A DNA stretch of 64,000 bases from Dyella_A ginsengisoli (lineage in GTDB: Bacteria > Pseudomonadota > Gammaproteobacteria > Xanthomonadales > Rhodanobacteraceae). The stretch's first letter is position 1; each line of letters starts with the position of its first letter. Under the pieces are notes generated by a model, which searched no databases, was not told the DNA's origin, and saw only the letters and a list, made by a program, of their open reading frames with translations. This document shows positions 1 through 8,207 of the stretch, in pieces. The stretch lies in contig NZ_JADIKM010000003.1 of the NCBI RefSeq assembly GCF_044904665.1, positions 835,273-899,272 on the forward strand. The letters are read 5' to 3'. The position numbers and the translations under genes were made by a program.

Positions 1-2
1 AC

Positions 3-392
3 GCCATCGACAAGGGGTTGTTGGAACCCAAAATGGGCAGCCCACAGCCCGACGTCATCTCCGATTTCCTCCCGCGGGGAAGGCGATACAAGCGCGCCAA
101 GACGCTTGGGCATTTGTGGGAGTTCCAGTACGCGCTAGCCGTTGAGCTTGAGCATGGCAAGACGCGCGGAAGCAACATAACGAATAACCATCCGCTACTC
201 ACGGCATTAGTGGTTACCGCCCACCTGGCTGAGGACAAGCTGTATTACGCAAGGATCTGGGAAATGGAGACCAGCGGAAGCCTGTTCAATGCACAACTCG
301 ACAAAGCGCCAGTAGGCCCGATCATGAAGGAAAACATGCGTGCCAAAGTTTATTTGCAACAGCGTTTGCAGGAGCGCGTCGAGAATTCATAG
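3..392 (+). CDS. Small hypothetical protein, DUF5661-like, 5' end outside window
   Basis: The frame is open from the left edge to the TAA at 390-392, so the gene probably begins before base 1; a TTG at 18 is the only early internal start and has no clear ribosome binding site. The core reads VELEHG, NITNNHPLL and then a histidine-containing helix, which resembles my memory of DUF5661 proteins (VELEHG, NVT.DDPL, AHL.E). No enzymatic motif is visible and no function can be given. There is no co-oriented partner: the next recognisable gene starts more than 700 bp downstream. Family assignment is moderate; the fact of coding is likely. Confidence 0.5.
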   Translation, partial: AIDKGLLEPKMGSPQPDVISDFLPRGRRYKRAKTLGHLWEFQYALAVELEHGKTRGSNITNNHPLLTALVVTAHLAEDKLYYARIWEMETSGSLFNAQLDKAPVGPIMKENMRAKVYLQQRLQERVENS

Positions 393-1125
393 GGATGGCC
401 TCCATTAATCCCTGGCTTCGGCAAAAAAACCGAGAGCAGATCGCTCTATCCCCGGGGTGTCTCGTCAGCCTCCAAATCACCACGCGGCGGAAAGTCGAAC
501 CTTCCCCCTGTTTCGTTTCGCCTCGCGATCGGGAGCGCCGAACACAGGCGTCGCGCATAGACATCTGTCTAGCGAATCCTTAACTGAGGGCGTGATTCAT
601 TGGCGCCGGGCCCATCAGTTCGGGGAAATTTTATGCATCGCGTCGACACGACTAGCACACGGGTTAAGCGCCTGGCGCGAGCGCTGGGGCAGACGACACG
701 GCGGGAGGGAAACGCCGCCCTCGATCCCGCCGGGGATGTCGGCAGGAATCGTCATCGCCGCCTTGCGCCGGGTGACATCGCTCACCCGCACGCTCATGCG
801 ACACCTGCTCACGATCAGTTGCGCAACGGCGCGTTGCAAGTCGAGTCCCTGGCACTGGCCCCATTCGCCAGGAGCGATTACCCACGTCGTGGCATCAAGC
901 CATCGGCGCATCGTGCAGCGCTGTCGCTGCACCTCGATGGCGACGCGCTGCAGCGTCACGACGTGTTCGACCAGACAGGCGCCGGTGGCTGGGAGCCTGC
1001 CCTGCAACGCCCCGGGTTGGAGCTCGCAAACCCCTGACTCCCGCCAGAGGGAGAGCCGCTTCAGACGACTCGTCGATCGGCGAGCCGATCTCTGACCGAG
1101 TCCCTACAACATCAGGATTCAGACT
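393..1125. other. 733-bp stretch with no gene I can support
   Basis: Several frames are open here on both strands, but all give arginine- or proline-rich, low-quality protein with no recognisable motif, as expected from GC-rich noncoding DNA. The last 30 bases contain an AGGA sequence 8-9 bases before the ATG at 1126, the likely ribosome binding site of the next gene. A decayed gene cannot be excluded. Confidence 0.4.
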
Positions 1126-2523
1126 ATGACTGACATCGCAATCATCGGTGGCGGTGCAGCAGGCGCTGCGGTATTCGGCGAGCTGCTGCGAAGACCGAAC
1201 CGACAAGGCACCATCCATTGGATCACCGGATGCATCGCCCCTGGTCGAGGCGTCGCGTATGCCTCGCGCGACGACCGGCACCTGCTGAACGTTCGCGCCG
1301 CGGGCATGGGGTTGTTTGCCGACCAGAAGGACGACTTTTTGCAGCACGCCAGCCGCTCCCTCGGCCAGGCTCAGGGCGGCGACTTCCTACCTCGCCGCCT
1401 GTTCGGCGAATTCATCGAGGCCCAGGTAAACGCAGCGATGAGCGAAGCGCATGCGCGCGGTCGCCGTTTCCAGGTACACCATGCGAAGGCGCTGGCGATT
1501 CACAGGGACACCGCCGAGCGCTATCGCGTCGAGCTGGAACAAGGCGAGGCGCTGGTCGTCAATGCAGCGGTACTGGCCATCGGCGCACTGGCGCCGCGGA
1601 CGCTCAAGACCGTGTCCGCCGAGGCGCTCGGCAGTGGCGCCTACGTGCTGGACCCCTGGAGCATGGACGAGCCGGCTCAGGCGCCACGCCGGATTGTGGT
1701 TATCGGCACCGGCCTGACGGCGGTCGATACGCTGATCTCGGCCGCCACCCGCTGGCCGAATGCCGAGCTGGCAGCAGTATCTCGCCACGGCCTGCTGCCA
1801 TTTCGCCATCCGGACCGGCCGGTCGCCCCATACCCTTTCCAGGACGATCTCAATACGGCGCTGCTCGCATGCGACGGCGTACTCCCGATGATGCGGCTCG
1901 TTCGCCAGGCGCTGGCCGACCCCGCGGGTACGGACTGGCGTGCCGTCATTGATGGCATGCGGCCGGTCAATGCACGGCTGTGGGAAGGGCTAAGGGTGGA
2001 AAAGCGCCTGCAGTTTCTACGACATGTGCGCTGGGTCTGGGAGGCTTCGCGCCATCGCACCGCACCGGCGTCGGCCGAGAACATACAGGCACTGATCGAG
2101 TCCGGGCGATTGCATATTCATGCCGCCCGCGTGTTGGCCGTGGAAGGGCACGGTCCGTTGGCCATGACCGTGCGCAGTCGGGCCACCCAGCTGCTGAGCA
2201 CCATCGAGGCGGACCGGGTGATCCAGGCGACCGGCCTGGACACGGCGGTCGCATACGCGCGCGATCCGCTGCTGGCCCAGCTGCTTGACGATGGACTAGC
2301 CATTCCGGATCCCCTGCAACTGGGTGTAGCGGCAGAACCCGACGGGCAACTGCTGGATGCCGAAGGGCGCGTTCAGCCGGGTCTCTATGGTATCGGCTCG
2401 CTGCTGCGCGGCAGCTTGTGGGAATGCACGGCCATGCCGGAAATTCGTGCCGCCGCGGGCCGGCTGGCGCACATGCTAGACAAGCCGAGTGAAGAGCAAT
2501 CGGAAGAGGCCGCCGCCCAGTAG
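1126..2523 (+). CDS. FAD/NAD(P)-binding protein, YdhS-like (COG4529)
   Basis: A 465-residue flavoprotein of the FAD-NAD(P)-binding family. The N-terminus carries the dinucleotide-binding motif GGGAAG at residues 8-13, followed by the family-typical GRGVAY and HLLNV segments near residues 45-62. A second nucleotide-binding region (VVIGTGLTAVD, about 190-200) lies mid-protein, and a C-terminal ATG motif (IQATGLDT) is present, as in other YdhS-type proteins. The substrate is unknown; relatives are annotated only as uncharacterised NAD(P)/FAD-binding proteins and are probably cytoplasmic oxidoreductases. The start is supported by AGGA just upstream. It is monocistronic, facing a convergent MAPEG gene. 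Confidence 0.85.
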   Translation: MTDIAIIGGGAAGAAVFGELLRRPNRQGTIHWITGCIAPGRGVAYASRDDRHLLNVRAAGMGLFADQKDDFLQHASRSLGQAQGGDFLPRRLFGEFIEAQVNAAMSEAHARGRRFQVHHAKALAIHRDTAERYRVELEQGEALVVNAAVLAIGALAPRTLKTVSAEALGSGAYVLDPWSMDEPAQAPRRIVVIGTGLTAVDTLISAATRWPNAELAAVSRHGLLPFRHPDRPVAPYPFQDDLNTALLACDGVLPMMRLVRQALADPAGTDWRAVIDGMRPVNARLWEGLRVEKRLQFLRHVRWVWEASRHRTAPASAENIQALIESGRLHIHAARVLAVEGHGPLAMTVRSRATQLLSTIEADRVIQATGLDTAVAYARDPLLAQLLDDGLAIPDPLQLGVAAEPDGQLLDAEGRVQPGLYGIGSLLRGSLWECTAMPEIRAAAGRLAHMLDKPSEEQSEEAAAQ

Positions 2524-2610
2524 TGCATTCGGACATTCCAAGCCGCGCGCGAGCGGTTGCGGGGGCGGTGAGGCAGAGCATCGCCGCTGCCCCCTGCTTC
2601 TCGGCGCGGC

Positions 2611-2991
2611 CTAGATCATCGGCAACGCCATCAGCAGAAGACCGAAGATGCTGACCAGCCAGACCAGGGATCGCAGCCAGGGAATACCGCTGACGTAGGC
2701 GGGCACATAGACGACGCGGGCGACGAGAAAGACCAGGGCGCCCTGAGCCTCGGCCTCCTGGCTGGTTCCCGTCGTAAGGGCCAGCAGTGCCAGGGAGATG
2801 AAGATCGGCAAGGCCTCCAGAAGATTGTTCTTCGCCCGATCCAGCCGTGCCGCGATCACCGAGGGTTCGGGCTGAACGTCGCGATTGCCAACAATGCCCT
2901 TGAGGTCGAACCTGAAGCGCGAGGTCTCTTGCAGGAAGATCTGGGCGACATACAGAGCCAGCACGAGAAGAATGATCGTCGTGAGGTGCAC
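2611..2991 (-). CDS. MAPEG family membrane protein
   Basis: A small integral membrane protein of 126 residues with four predicted membrane helices, matching the MAPEG family (membrane-associated eicosanoid/glutathione metabolism proteins). The family signature R..A..N..E is present as RAKNNLLEALP. I chose the GTG at 2989-2991 because GGAGG lies about 7 bases upstream of it; a TTG at 3024 would add 11 residues but lacks such a site. Bacterial MAPEG proteins are mostly uncharacterised and the substrate is unknown. Confidence 0.8.
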   Translation of the reverse strand: MHLTTIILLVLALYVAQIFLQETSRFRFDLKGIVGNRDVQPEPSVIAARLDRAKNNLLEALPIFISLALLALTTGTSQEAEAQGALVFLVARVVYVPAYVSGIPWLRSLVWLVSIFGLLLMALPMI

Positions 2992-3122
2992 TCGATAGCC
3001 TCCAGTAACTTCGCTCAACAGCAAAAGGTGTCAGAGCGCAGTTTCACCACCAACGCTCATCGAAAAGTCGACTCTGATCCTGCTAAGCCTAGCCGCAAAG
3101 CGGCGACGGCTTCGAAGGATTG

Positions 3123-3428
3123 CTAAGCCCCGCCATCGATAATGACGAGCGTGCCATGGCTTCCTTCTGCCACGGCGTGCGGCACGCCGGCCGGCACGAT
3201 GTATACCTCGCCGGGGCCTACGCGTGTTACCGCGTCGCCAAGCTGCAGATTCATCTGTCCGTCCAGAACCAGAAGCGCCTCATCAAACGGATGGGATTCG
3301 TTCGGATAGGCCTGGCCGTCCATTCGCACCACCTTGAAGTTGGCGCCGGCAGGCCGGCCCACCACATGCGACCGCCAGGCTTCCGGGAGCGAGGATGCGA
3401 GGGTGACGAGATTTGTGTGTTCGGCCAT
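3123..3428 (-). CDS. Cupin domain protein
   Basis: A compact 101-residue single-domain cupin. Motif 1 is recognisable as the SHPFDEALLVLDGQMNL stretch (His and Glu metal ligands) and motif 2 as PGEVYIVPAGVPHAV (the conserved Pro-Gly and His). Such proteins bind a divalent metal and may act as small-molecule sensors, isomerases or dioxygenases; nothing in the sequence decides which. A strong AAGGAG site lies 7 bases before the ATG. It sits directly downstream of the hairpin at 3473-3552 that ends the AAA gene region, so it probably has its own promoter. Confidence 0.8.
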   Translation of the reverse strand: MAEHTNLVTLASSLPEAWRSHVVGRPAGANFKVVRMDGQAYPNESHPFDEALLVLDGQMNLQLGDAVTRVGPGEVYIVPAGVPHAVAEGSHGTLVIIDGGA

Positions 3429-3472
3429 AGGGAGACTCCTTGTAGGGCCTGGCGTTCGAAAGCCAATAACAC

Positions 3473-3552
3473 TAAGGGGACGGCTAATTAATCCAAGCAG
3501 ACCCCCGCCATGCCGGACAGAGCCTGCATTTAATTAGCCACGTCCCCCTTAA
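3473..3552. repeat. Imperfect inverted repeat, RAYT/REP-type ends
   Basis: The left arm at 3473-3491 (TAAGGGGACGGCTAATTAA) and the right arm at 3531-3552 (complement of TTAAGGGGGACGTGGCTAATTAA with small differences) face each other across about 40 bases. Ends of this type (AGGGGAC..GCTAATTA) are, from memory, scattered in proteobacterial genomes near REP-associated tyrosine transposases. No transposase is present here. It lies between the AAA ATPase stop and the cupin and may also work as a terminator. Confidence 0.6.
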
Positions 3553-3562
3553 CTCCAATGCG

Positions 3563-5278
3563 TCACGACAGCAGCTTTTGTGCCGAGATTGCCTGCTCGA
3601 GCAGTGCCTTGAGATCAGAGTGCATCGGGACTGCCGGGTTCGAAATCTGCTTTAGCCCCTTGAGTTTCTTCACGTCAGGCGTTCCGATGTATCTCTTCTT
3701 TGCCGCCTCCTCGACTTTGGTCAACAGCATTTTTCCTTTAATGGTCGCGGCGCAGGGGCCAGCAAGTTCTCTCCAACGTTTGCTCGGCACGCTGACCTCT
3801 TCTTTACTCAAGCCACCAACAGCAGATTGGTAAGCCGTATTGAAGTCTGTCTCTGCCGCGTCAGCGTCGACGAGGGCAATTGCTTCACGTAGCAGAGCAG
3901 TTGCGTCAGAGCTGTCAATGTCAAATATCTTCTCTAAGTGCTCAGGCAAGCAAAATCCGGCTTCTATGTCTGATCCTTCTGGCATCCAGAAGGGAACGCC
4001 GTGGATGTCGTACTCCATTTTCTTGATCAAAGCGGCCTTATCCGCATCAGACAAGAAATCTCGATCTCTGTGGACGGCAACAGCAATGCCGAGCTCCTGC
4101 CTAGTCTTTGCTAGCGCAGAGCCGCGAGGCAGAGACCCAGAGCCAAATGTCGGCCACAGCAACACCTTGCGGGCTAGTTCAGGCCATTGCGCAAGAATAT
4201 TCTTCATGTATTGAAGATTTCCGTCTTCGGTAAGAAGAAGAAGATCCTTGTCTAGCGCCCCCCACCCCATGCGCTGGCGTACCTGATCCTCTCTTTCGCT
4301 TCGTAGTGCGCCATCGCTCATCCACAATACGTGAGAGGTAGCACTGGAGGCCCGAACTAAGCTCGGGGAGTGGGTTGCAAGCATGAACTGGGTTTCCGGG
4401 AACGCACTCGCGGCGTCTTCAAGCGCTGAGATTAGTCTCTCTTGCGTCCCGGGATGAAGGTGAGAATCGGGTTCGTCAATTAGCAAGAGCCGTGGCTTGA
4501 AGTGAAGCAGGTAGGCAAAGATTTGGACTACCTGCAGGAAGCCCGTGCCGGCCATCTCCAGCGATCTCCACTGAAGGTCCAGTTTCTTGCCAGGTTCAAC
4601 CATGTCAGCTGTGAGGAACTTTGCGTCAATGTTCACGTCCCTCAATCGATCGAACTTGACCCAAAAGCGAACGCCTGGGAAAACCTTTCCAACCCATCGA
4701 CTTAGCTCTGTAAGTTCCTCATGCTTTTCGATGGTATCGCGACCGGTTGCGGATATTGCTAGGCCGAGCAAGATGTGCCGCAGCACCGAGCCGCCCTCAC
4801 CTGAAGCGGCCCGCCGATGAAGTACCGGCGTGGCGAGCAATGACTCAGCTTCCGAGAGACCAGCTAAACCAGGGATATACGCAGTTATCTGCGCTGTAGC
4901 AGTGATTGTGCTTGCGAGGCTTCCAGCAACGATCGCCTTGATTCCGGCATCGTTGCGAGTTGAATGCATATTTATCTCTAGCTTGTCGGGGCCGGATTCC
5001 AGCACCACGCGTACTTTGGGTGAAGCACCTTCACTATTCAGACGAATCTTATGCGAAAGATGCAAGAAATCTCGACTCGGTGCGTAATCCATTCGCTCTA
5101 GAGTTACGCGATCTGAGCCATCCCTCAAGACGGCGCAACGGATTGCCCAATGAATCGCCCGAAGAATCGATGACTTGCCGGATCCATTTTCACCTACAAG
5201 GATAGTGACCGGCCCCAAAGGGATCTTTACTTCAGCGCAGATTCGCATGAAGTTGGCGACGCTTACTGAGTTAAACAT
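3563..5278 (-). CDS. OLD-like AAA ATPase with C-terminal TOPRIM-like domain
   Basis: A 571-residue protein. The ABC/SMC-type AAA domain has Walker A GENGSGKS at residues 30-37, a signature-like segment around 243-255, Walker B LLLIDEP at about 264-270 and the switch histidine ATHSP at 301-305. The C-terminal part looks like a TOPRIM nuclease: LLLLTEDGN with Glu351, then AVHRDRDF with Asp405 and Asp407, then GSDIEAGF. This architecture is that of OLD-family nucleases and of ATPase/TOPRIM effectors in several anti-phage systems. No reverse transcriptase, helicase (GajB-like) or antitoxin partner is adjacent, so it may act alone. GC looks lower than the surroundings and the gene is bracketed by short transposition-type repeats, suggesting acquisition. 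Nuclease activity is inferred from motif positions only. Confidence 0.75.
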   Translation of the reverse strand: MFNSVSVANFMRICAEVKIPLGPVTILVGENGSGKSSILRAIHWAIRCAVLRDGSDRVTLERMDYAPSRDFLHLSHKIRLNSEGASPKVRVVLESGPDKLEINMHSTRNDAGIKAIVAGSLASTITATAQITAYIPGLAGLSEAESLLATPVLHRRAASGEGGSVLRHILLGLAISATGRDTIEKHEELTELSRWVGKVFPGVRFWVKFDRLRDVNIDAKFLTADMVEPGKKLDLQWRSLEMAGTGFLQVVQIFAYLLHFKPRLLLIDEPDSHLHPGTQERLISALEDAASAFPETQFMLATHSPSLVRASSATSHVLWMSDGALRSEREDQVRQRMGWGALDKDLLLLTEDGNLQYMKNILAQWPELARKVLLWPTFGSGSLPRGSALAKTRQELGIAVAVHRDRDFLSDADKAALIKKMEYDIHGVPFWMPEGSDIEAGFCLPEHLEKIFDIDSSDATALLREAIALVDADAAETDFNTAYQSAVGGLSKEEVSVPSKRWRELAGPCAATIKGKMLLTKVEEAAKKRYIGTPDVKKLKGLKQISNPAVPMHSDLKALLEQAISAQKLLS

Positions 5279-5330
5279 GACTTGTGTTGGTCTTTGAGTG
5301 AAGCTGTGAAGATAGTGCTCATAGTAGAAA

Positions 5331-5359
5331 CTGGGGTCAGATTACACTTTCTCGAAAAT
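5331..5359. repeat. GGGGTCAGATTACACTTT motif, RAYT-associated type
   Basis: The segment CTGGGGTCAGATTACACTTT followed by CTCGAAAAT is, from memory, a variant of a short motif (GGGGTCAGAGTACACTTT) often found beside REP-associated transposase genes in proteobacteria. It lies upstream of the AAA ATPase start, opposite the inverted repeat at the other end of that gene. Only one copy is seen here. Confidence 0.4.
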
Positions 5360-5377
5360 AGCACAAAAAATTCCACC

Positions 5378-5833
5378 CTACCCCAAGTTTTGGCTCGGCT
5401 GGCCACAGCTTGCACGAGGTTTGTTCAACCCGGTAATGCAAGTAACTCGCCCGATTGCCACACGTCTAGGACCCTCATGGCAGTAGAACTCAATTCCAGG
5501 CTTGATGCGGACTCGGTGCAATTGTTCACGCATTTCGTCTACGACAACAGTCATGCGGGCGGGCAGCTCAATGTTCAAAGGAAGCGGCTGATCTATGGGC
5601 AGGCTATCTCCGGATGGAGAGAAGAAATCTGGCCAGATCATGTAGAGCGGATACGTACCGCCGTCCGCAAGGTAAGAGAAATCCCAGCGTATGCCATTGA
5701 ACGGAGGGGTCCTACGTCCGCCCTGGGCTTCCGTGAAAATTCGGATGGTTGCTTCGAAGTCATCCGGGACGGCGTAGAGACGATCCATGTTTGTGGTGCC
5801 TGGCGCAAAGTGGGTTTGGATATGCGGTGTCAT
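5378..5833 (-). CDS. Orphan protein resembling EF-Tu C-terminal domain
   Basis: A 151-residue protein whose middle and end read like a stand-alone relative of EF-Tu domain III: PLYMIWPDF, then LPLNIELPARMTVVVDEMR and IEFYCHEGPRRVAIGRVT, matching the phrases in EF-Tu where the barrel carries ...REGGRTVG.GVV.... There is no GTPase domain before it. Similar short proteins occur in other bacteria as hypothetical proteins. Function unknown; a truncated translation-factor fold reused for another role is possible. It is transcribed toward the AAA ATPase promoter region; no partner gene is evident. Confidence 0.6.
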   Translation of the reverse strand: MTPHIQTHFAPGTTNMDRLYAVPDDFEATIRIFTEAQGGRRTPPFNGIRWDFSYLADGGTYPLYMIWPDFFSPSGDSLPIDQPLPLNIELPARMTVVVDEMREQLHRVRIKPGIEFYCHEGPRRVAIGRVTCITGLNKPRASCGQPSQNLG

Positions 5834-6135
5834 GCTTCCGCCTGCTCCTTCGAGCTCCGCGCACTGGGCGCGGCACTTCCCTTATCAAACCAACGGCGGT
5901 GGTCTGCTGATGTCGTCGATTCGCATGGTCTTGCGCCCTCCCCTTCGAGCCGCGCTTCGACCGACTTCCGGATCGTTCCACGGGCCACCAAGCGGTACAA
6001 GTGCGAAAGCCGTGCATGGGCCGCACTGATATTCGAACCCGCCCACGTCATTCCCCATCCCACTCACCCCAAATCGCTTGCCCCACCCCACGCCACCCGC
6101 GACCCTGCGCCCACTGTCACAGGGAGCGTCCATCG
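5834..6135. other. Intergenic stretch before the PQQ dehydrogenase
   Basis: About 300 bases separating divergent genes. No supported ORF, RNA or repeat is seen. It must hold the promoters of both neighbours; the last bases (AGGGAG at 6121-6126) form the ribosome binding site for the ATG at 6136. Confidence 0.5.
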
Positions 6136-8100
6136 ATGCGTGGTTCCACCTTCATCCTCGCCGCCGCCGTCACCGCCCTGCTCGGCGGCTGTTCCCGTTC
6201 GGCTCCGGTCGACGTTCCGCCGCTGGATGCCGCGGCGCATGCGTTCCAGTGGACTGCCTGGGGTGGTGATGCGGGCGGCAGCAAGTTCGCGCCGCTCACG
6301 CAGATCACCCCGGCCAACGTGGCGGCACTGAAGCCGGCGTGGACGTTTCACACCGGGGCGCTGGCCAAGGGTTGGGATGTCGAGGGGAAGCTGACCTTCG
6401 AGGCGACGCCGCTGTTCGTGGACGGCACGCTGTACTTCAGCACCGCCACCGGCGAGGTGTTCGCGCTGGATGCGGCCACCGGCAAGCCGCGCTGGCGCTA
6501 CGACGCGCACATCAATCCGCAGCAGGATTTTTCCGAACTGTCCTCGCGCGGCGTGACGTACTGGAAAGACAGCACTGCGGCAGCTGGCACGATCTGCGCG
6601 GCGCGCATCTTCTACGCCACGATGGACGCGCGGCTGATCGCGCTGGACGCGACCACCGGCAAGCCCTGCGAGGGTTTCGGCGAGCACGGTCAGCTGCGCC
6701 TGGACCCGGCGTTGCGCGACACCTCGCCCGCCGACTACGCCTTCACCTCGCCGCCGGCGGTGGACGGCGACACGCTGATCCTGGGCTCATCCATCGGCGA
6801 CAACTATTCGGCCGCCAACGCCATGGGCGTGGTACGCGCCTTCGACGCCCGCACCGGTGCGCTGCGCTGGCACTGGGACCCGATCGAGCGCACCGCCGAA
6901 GCCGGCGATCCGAACGCCACGCCCTACCCCACCTGGGACGGCGCGGCGAATGCCTGGGGCGTGCTGTCGGTGGATGCGGCGCGGCACCTGGTGTTCATCC
7001 CCACCGGCTCGGCCAGCCCCGACCCCTACGGCGGCGAGCGCCCCGGCGACAACCACTGGGCCAATTCGCTGGTGGCGCTAGATACCGCCACCGGCAAGCT
7101 GGTGTGGGCGCGGCAGTTGATTCACCACGACGTATGGGACTACGACCTGGCCGCGCAGCCGATGCTCATTGACCTCAAGCGCGACGGGCAGAGCATCCCG
7201 GCGGTGATCCAGTTGACCAAGACCGGCCAGGTGTTCGTGTTCCGCCGCGACGACGGCACGCCGCTGTTCGACATCACCGAGAAGCCGGTGCCGCAGGACG
7301 GCGTGGTGGGCGAGAAGCTGTCGCCGACCCAGCCGTTCTCGGCCCTGCCCTCGCTGGTGCGCAACGGACCGGTGACGCCCGAAGATGCCCACGGCCTCAC
7401 CTTCTGGGATCGCGGCCGCTGCCGCGCGCTGATCGGCTCGCTGAAGAGCGAGGGCATCTTCACCCCGCCCAGCCTGCAGGGAACCATCGAGATGCCCAGC
7501 TACGCCGGCGGCGTGAACTGGGGCTCCGGCGCCTGGGACCCGGCCACGCAGACCCTGGTGACCAACGTCAACGACCTGCCGATGCAGGTGCAGCTGCTGC
7601 CGCGCGAGGAGTGGCTGGCTCAGGTGAAGGCCGGCGGCGCGAAAGGTTGGGAGTACGCGCGCATGAAGCACACGCCGTACGGCATGCGCCGTCGCGTGCT
7701 GCAGTCGCCGCTGGGGGCGCCGTGCATCGCCCCGCCGTGGGGCCGGGTGGTGGCGCTGAACCTGAGCACCGGCAAGCTGGACTGGTCGATCCCGCTGGGC
7801 ACCGGCAAGCACAAGGCGCCGTGGCCGATCTCGATCAAGGGCATGCCGGGCATGGGCGGGCCGCTGATGACGGCAAGCGGGCTGGTGTTCATCGGCGCGG
7901 CCACCGACGGCTACCTGCGTGCGCTGGACCGCGCCACCGGCAAGGAGCTGTGGCGCGCCGAGCTGCCGGCGCCGGGCATGGCCACGCCGATGACCTACGC
8001 CGTGGGCAACCGACAGTACGTGGTGATTGCGGCGGGCGGTCACGGCAAGCTGGATACCGGGCGGAGTGACGCGCTAGTGGCGTTCAAGTTGCCGGAGTGA
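6136..8100 (+). CDS. PQQ-dependent dehydrogenase, lipoprotein, glucose dehydrogenase-like
   Basis: A 654-residue quinoprotein. Residues 1-19 form a lipoprotein signal ending in the lipobox LGGC (Cys19), so the enzyme should be lipid-anchored in the periplasm. Repeated segments such as GEVFALDAATGKPRW and GYLRALDRATGKELW are the tryptophan-docking blades of the eight-bladed PQQ propeller. Length and sequence resemble the catalytic part of membrane glucose dehydrogenase (Gcd), but the five N-terminal membrane helices of Gcd are absent. It should oxidise a sugar or alcohol and pass electrons to the respiratory chain. The ATG at 6136 is preferred over an in-frame ATG at 6001 because it is preceded by AGGGAG and starts the signal peptide. 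No PQQ biosynthesis gene is in the window. Confidence 0.85.
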   Translation: MRGSTFILAAAVTALLGGCSRSAPVDVPPLDAAAHAFQWTAWGGDAGGSKFAPLTQITPANVAALKPAWTFHTGALAKGWDVEGKLTFEATPLFVDGTLYFSTATGEVFALDAATGKPRWRYDAHINPQQDFSELSSRGVTYWKDSTAAAGTICAARIFYATMDARLIALDATTGKPCEGFGEHGQLRLDPALRDTSPADYAFTSPPAVDGDTLILGSSIGDNYSAANAMGVVRAFDARTGALRWHWDPIERTAEAGDPNATPYPTWDGAANAWGVLSVDAARHLVFIPTGSASPDPYGGERPGDNHWANSLVALDTATGKLVWARQLIHHDVWDYDLAAQPMLIDLKRDGQSIPAVIQLTKTGQVFVFRRDDGTPLFDITEKPVPQDGVVGEKLSPTQPFSALPSLVRNGPVTPEDAHGLTFWDRGRCRALIGSLKSEGIFTPPSLQGTIEMPSYAGGVNWGSGAWDPATQTLVTNVNDLPMQVQLLPREEWLAQVKAGGAKGWEYARMKHTPYGMRRRVLQSPLGAPCIAPPWGRVVALNLSTGKLDWSIPLGTGKHKAPWPISIKGMPGMGGPLMTASGLVFIGAATDGYLRALDRATGKELWRAELPAPGMATPMTYAVGNRQYVVIAAGGHGKLDTGRSDALVAFKLPE

Positions 8101-8132
8101 GGCCAGGCGACGGCCTCCGTTGTGCGAGTTGC

Positions 8133-8166
8133 CCGATGGCCTCCAGAGTCGAGTCGAGGCCATCGG
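8133..8166. terminator. Stem-loop between convergent genes
   Basis: CCGATGGCCTC at 8133-8143 pairs perfectly with GAGGCCATCGG at 8156-8166 across a 12-base loop. It lies 33 bases after the dehydrogenase stop and before the stop of the convergent small gene. There is no T-run, so termination is only suggested. Confidence 0.4.
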
Positions 8167-8207
8167 ATATGGGACCGAACCCGTGTGCGGGTGCTTGGTT
8201 TGCTGGA

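Noticed and set aside
600..1037. A 145-codon plus-strand frame and its antisense partner (615-1007) in the 393-1125 gap
   Set aside because: Neither shows a motif, a good ribosome binding site or normal residue composition.
5282..6331. A 349-codon plus-strand frame across the EF-Tu-like gene
   Set aside because: It covers the opposite strand of a protein with family motifs and runs into the dehydrogenase signal peptide; no motif in its product.
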